DNA from: Candidatus Hydromicrobium americanum
GTDB lineage: Bacteria; Actinomycetota; Humimicrobiia; Humimicrobiales; Humimicrobiaceae
Length of the DNA stretch: 6,772 nt
Assembly (NCBI GenBank): GCA_002779205.1
Contig: PEXF01000163.1
Location: forward strand, 1 to 6,772
Reading direction: 5' to 3'
Shown: piece by piece, positions 5,588 through 6,772 of the stretch
Numbering within the stretch: position 1 is the stretch's first letter
How the letters are laid out: every line of letters starts with the position of its first letter
Made by a program: the position numbers and the translations under genes
The notes under the pieces: model-generated
What the model was told of the DNA's origin: nothing
Databases searched by the model: none
The model's input: the letters and a program-made list of their open reading frames with translations, nothing else

Positions 5588-6508
5588 TTAAAATTTTGCG
5601 TCTGTCTCCTGTATTATGGGGGTTAACTCGCTTTCCAGAAATTCTTCATCCTCATTCAGTGTGGCTTTGAATAAAAACCAGTTTTCAACATGTTCAACAA
5701 ATCCCCCTGGAAGCACTTTTTTCATACCTCCAAGTGTTTCAACCTCCAGTATCTCTGGATTAGTATAAATTTCTGTATTTACTCCAAAATCAGGATACCT
5801 TGCTTCCGGATTGTAATTATACCTCTTTACAAAAAGTTGCCCGTTAAGGTAATATGCTGCCCACCCGAGTGTATTTAAAACGCCAATTTTCTGGTAAGTT
5901 TTTGCACTGGGATTCTGCTTTACCTGGATAAACTTTGTTCCCCAGATAAATCTGGGATCCTTCATTTCCGTATAAGACCATAGCACCAGGGGACGTACAG
6001 GAAGAAGATTTTCTTCGCCGGACCTGTAAGGCTCCTGGGGTATTATCGCCCTTCCACACTGTGCCATTACTGAAAGTGCCCACGGCGCTATTTCTATCCC
6101 CCATAGATTTTTATTAACCAGTCTATGTAAAATCCTGACATTATTATTGTTTGAACCCAGATTTATTTCCATTTCTTTTTGAATGCCAGTTGTGGCCTCG
6201 ATACTTTGAATAAGCCTGAGAGTTTCCCCATTCCAATTATAATTCACAGGATTATTATCGGGAAAATATGTGCGGGGTTTTACTTCAGGCGCATGCCAGA
6301 GCCTGTGCCCCCCGTATATCAGCCACTCATCTCCGCCTGTTTTTCCCTGCTGCTGTTTAAATTCTCTAAAAAGATTCTGGTCCCCCACAAATCCGAAACG
6401 GACAATCCTTGGTCCTACGTCAGTGGTAACTACTATTTCTACTTCCCCGTTGGTCATACGGATACAGTTCTTCCAACCCCCAAAATTAAACTTTTCTTGA
6501 ATCTCCAT
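5588..6508 (-). CDS. DUF4380 / galactose-mutarotase-like fold protein, function unknown
   Basis: The 306-residue protein lacks a signal peptide and membrane segments, so it is probably cytoplasmic. It has the beta-rich composition of the galactose-mutarotase-like superfamily. Recognisable pieces are an opening GGWKNCIRMTNGEVEIVVT (10-28), VGPRIVRFGF (31-40), the hallmark YGGHRLWHAPE (65-75) followed by PRTYFPDNNPV (78-88), APWALSVMAQ (141-150), and LEVETLGG (254-261) followed by EHVENW (272-277). This pattern fits proteins annotated DUF4380, related to aldose 1-epimerases. His68, His72 and Glu256 are natural candidates for a sugar-binding or catalytic site, but that is inference. Substrate and reaction are unknown, and no sugar transporter or glycosidase is beside it. 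The start is well supported: AAGGAGGAG lies 4 nt before the ATG. It is transcribed alone, convergent to the methyltransferase gene. Confidence 0.75.
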   Translation of the reverse strand: MEIQEKFNFGGWKNCIRMTNGEVEIVVTTDVGPRIVRFGFVGDQNLFREFKQQQGKTGGDEWLIYGGHRLWHAPEVKPRTYFPDNNPVNYNWNGETLRLIQSIEATTGIQKEMEINLGSNNNNVRILHRLVNKNLWGIEIAPWALSVMAQCGRAIIPQEPYRSGEENLLPVRPLVLWSYTEMKDPRFIWGTKFIQVKQNPSAKTYQKIGVLNTLGWAAYYLNGQLFVKRYNYNPEARYPDFGVNTEIYTNPEILEVETLGGMKKVLPGGFVEHVENWFLFKATLNEDEEFLESELTPIIQETDAKF

Positions 6509-6512
6509 AAAA

Positions 6513-6521
6513 CTCCTCCTT
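6513..6521 (-). promoter_or_regulatory. Strong ribosome binding site of the mutarotase-like gene
   Basis: The minus strand reads AAGGAGGAG-TTTT-ATG, the strongest Shine-Dalgarno in the window. It settles the start codon at 6506-6508 and suggests high translation. Confidence 0.85.
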
Positions 6522-6523
6522 GG

Positions 6524-6772
6524 ACTTAAAAAGTGAACTTTTAATGATTAAATCTTTTATTCTTCATCTCTTATAGTTAACGCTTTTTTGCATATTTTTT
6601 TTATTTTAAAATCCAATAAAATATTATGGTTGGAGGTTTCCCACCTACTAATAATTATTATATTTTTTTATTTATTTAATTACCAACATCTTTACAGAAA
6701 CATGCGAGAAAACTTATTCTCTTTTAAGAGATAAGATGAGAGCCTGGAATTTAATTTGCAAATAAATAATAA
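6524..6772. other. AT-rich region to the right edge, no gene seen
   Basis: About 250 bp without a convincing ORF; the longest ATG-started frames are under 20 codons and lack a ribosome binding site. It must hold the promoter of the mutarotase-like gene (minus strand), but several poor candidates exist (for example TATAAG at about 6570-6576) and none has a good -35. It contains the perfect palindrome TAATAATTATTA (6649-6660) and an imperfect inverted repeat, CTTATTCTC, TTTT, AAGAGATAAG (6713-6735; 10 bp with one bulged T). Neither can be assigned a role. Confidence 0.45.
6526..6544. repeat. Short inverted repeat upstream of the mutarotase-like gene
   Basis: AAAAGT (6529-6534), GA, ACTTTT (6537-6542) is a perfect 6+2+6 repeat that extends by TTA/TAA with one unpaired base. 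It lies just upstream of the Shine-Dalgarno and could be an operator; the 2-base centre is too tight for a good RNA hairpin. In AT-rich DNA it may be chance. Confidence 0.3.

Noticed and set aside
6632..6670. Hairpin AGGT-TTCCC-ACCT followed by T-rich DNA, as a rho-independent terminator
   Set aside because: Only 4 bp of uninterrupted stem, with TAATAATTATTA between it and the T-run; no plus-strand gene precedes it in the window.
6625..6681. Micro-ORF beginning ATGGTTGGAGG near the right edge (17 codons)
   Set aside because: No ribosome binding site, no recognisable family, and an A/T-driven hydrophobic tail; indistinguishable from chance.

Overview
The window comes from an AT-rich bacterial chromosome with short intergenic gaps. 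It holds six genes: one cut off at the left edge, one interrupted in-frame by an intein, and one too short for routine ORF calling. The sequence alone does not fix the phylum. The AdoCbl-dependent (class II) ribonucleotide reductase is common in anaerobic or facultative lineages. The tiny basic AURKAIP1/COX24-type ribosomal protein is best described from Actinomycetota (mycobacterial 'bS22'). An AT-rich, uncultured anaerobic lineage is a reasonable guess but only a guess.

Layout, left to right. The C-terminal membrane part of a P-type cation ATPase runs in from the left edge (+). After a 240 bp gap with a good sigma-70-like promoter comes a macro-domain protein (+). It converges, with only 8 bp between stop codons, on a large nrdJ gene (-) for class II ribonucleotide reductase. 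NrdJ is 986 codons, of which 200 are an endonuclease-free mini-intein inserted directly before the catalytic thiyl-radical cysteine. nrdJ has a near-textbook promoter (TTGACA, 17 bp, TAATAT) covered by two tandem NrdR-box-like sites. Divergent from nrdJ is a two-gene unit (+): a 31-codon ribosomal-protein-like gene overlapping by ATGA a homocysteine S-methyltransferase gene. A DUF4380/galactose-mutarotase-like protein (-) converges on that unit and is followed by about 260 bp of AT-rich DNA without a gene.

Together the genes are housekeeping: dNTP synthesis under NrdR-type control, methionine or one-carbon metabolism coupled to a ribosomal protein, ion transport, ADP-ribose metabolism and a probable carbohydrate-related protein. 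NrdJ needs adenosylcobalamin, and the methyltransferase may work with a methylcobalamin protein, but no B12 riboswitch is visible. I see no defence system, mobile element or CRISPR array. The points most worth a second look are the NrdJ mini-intein, which lacks both usual C-terminal splicing histidines, and the translationally coupled micro-gene.
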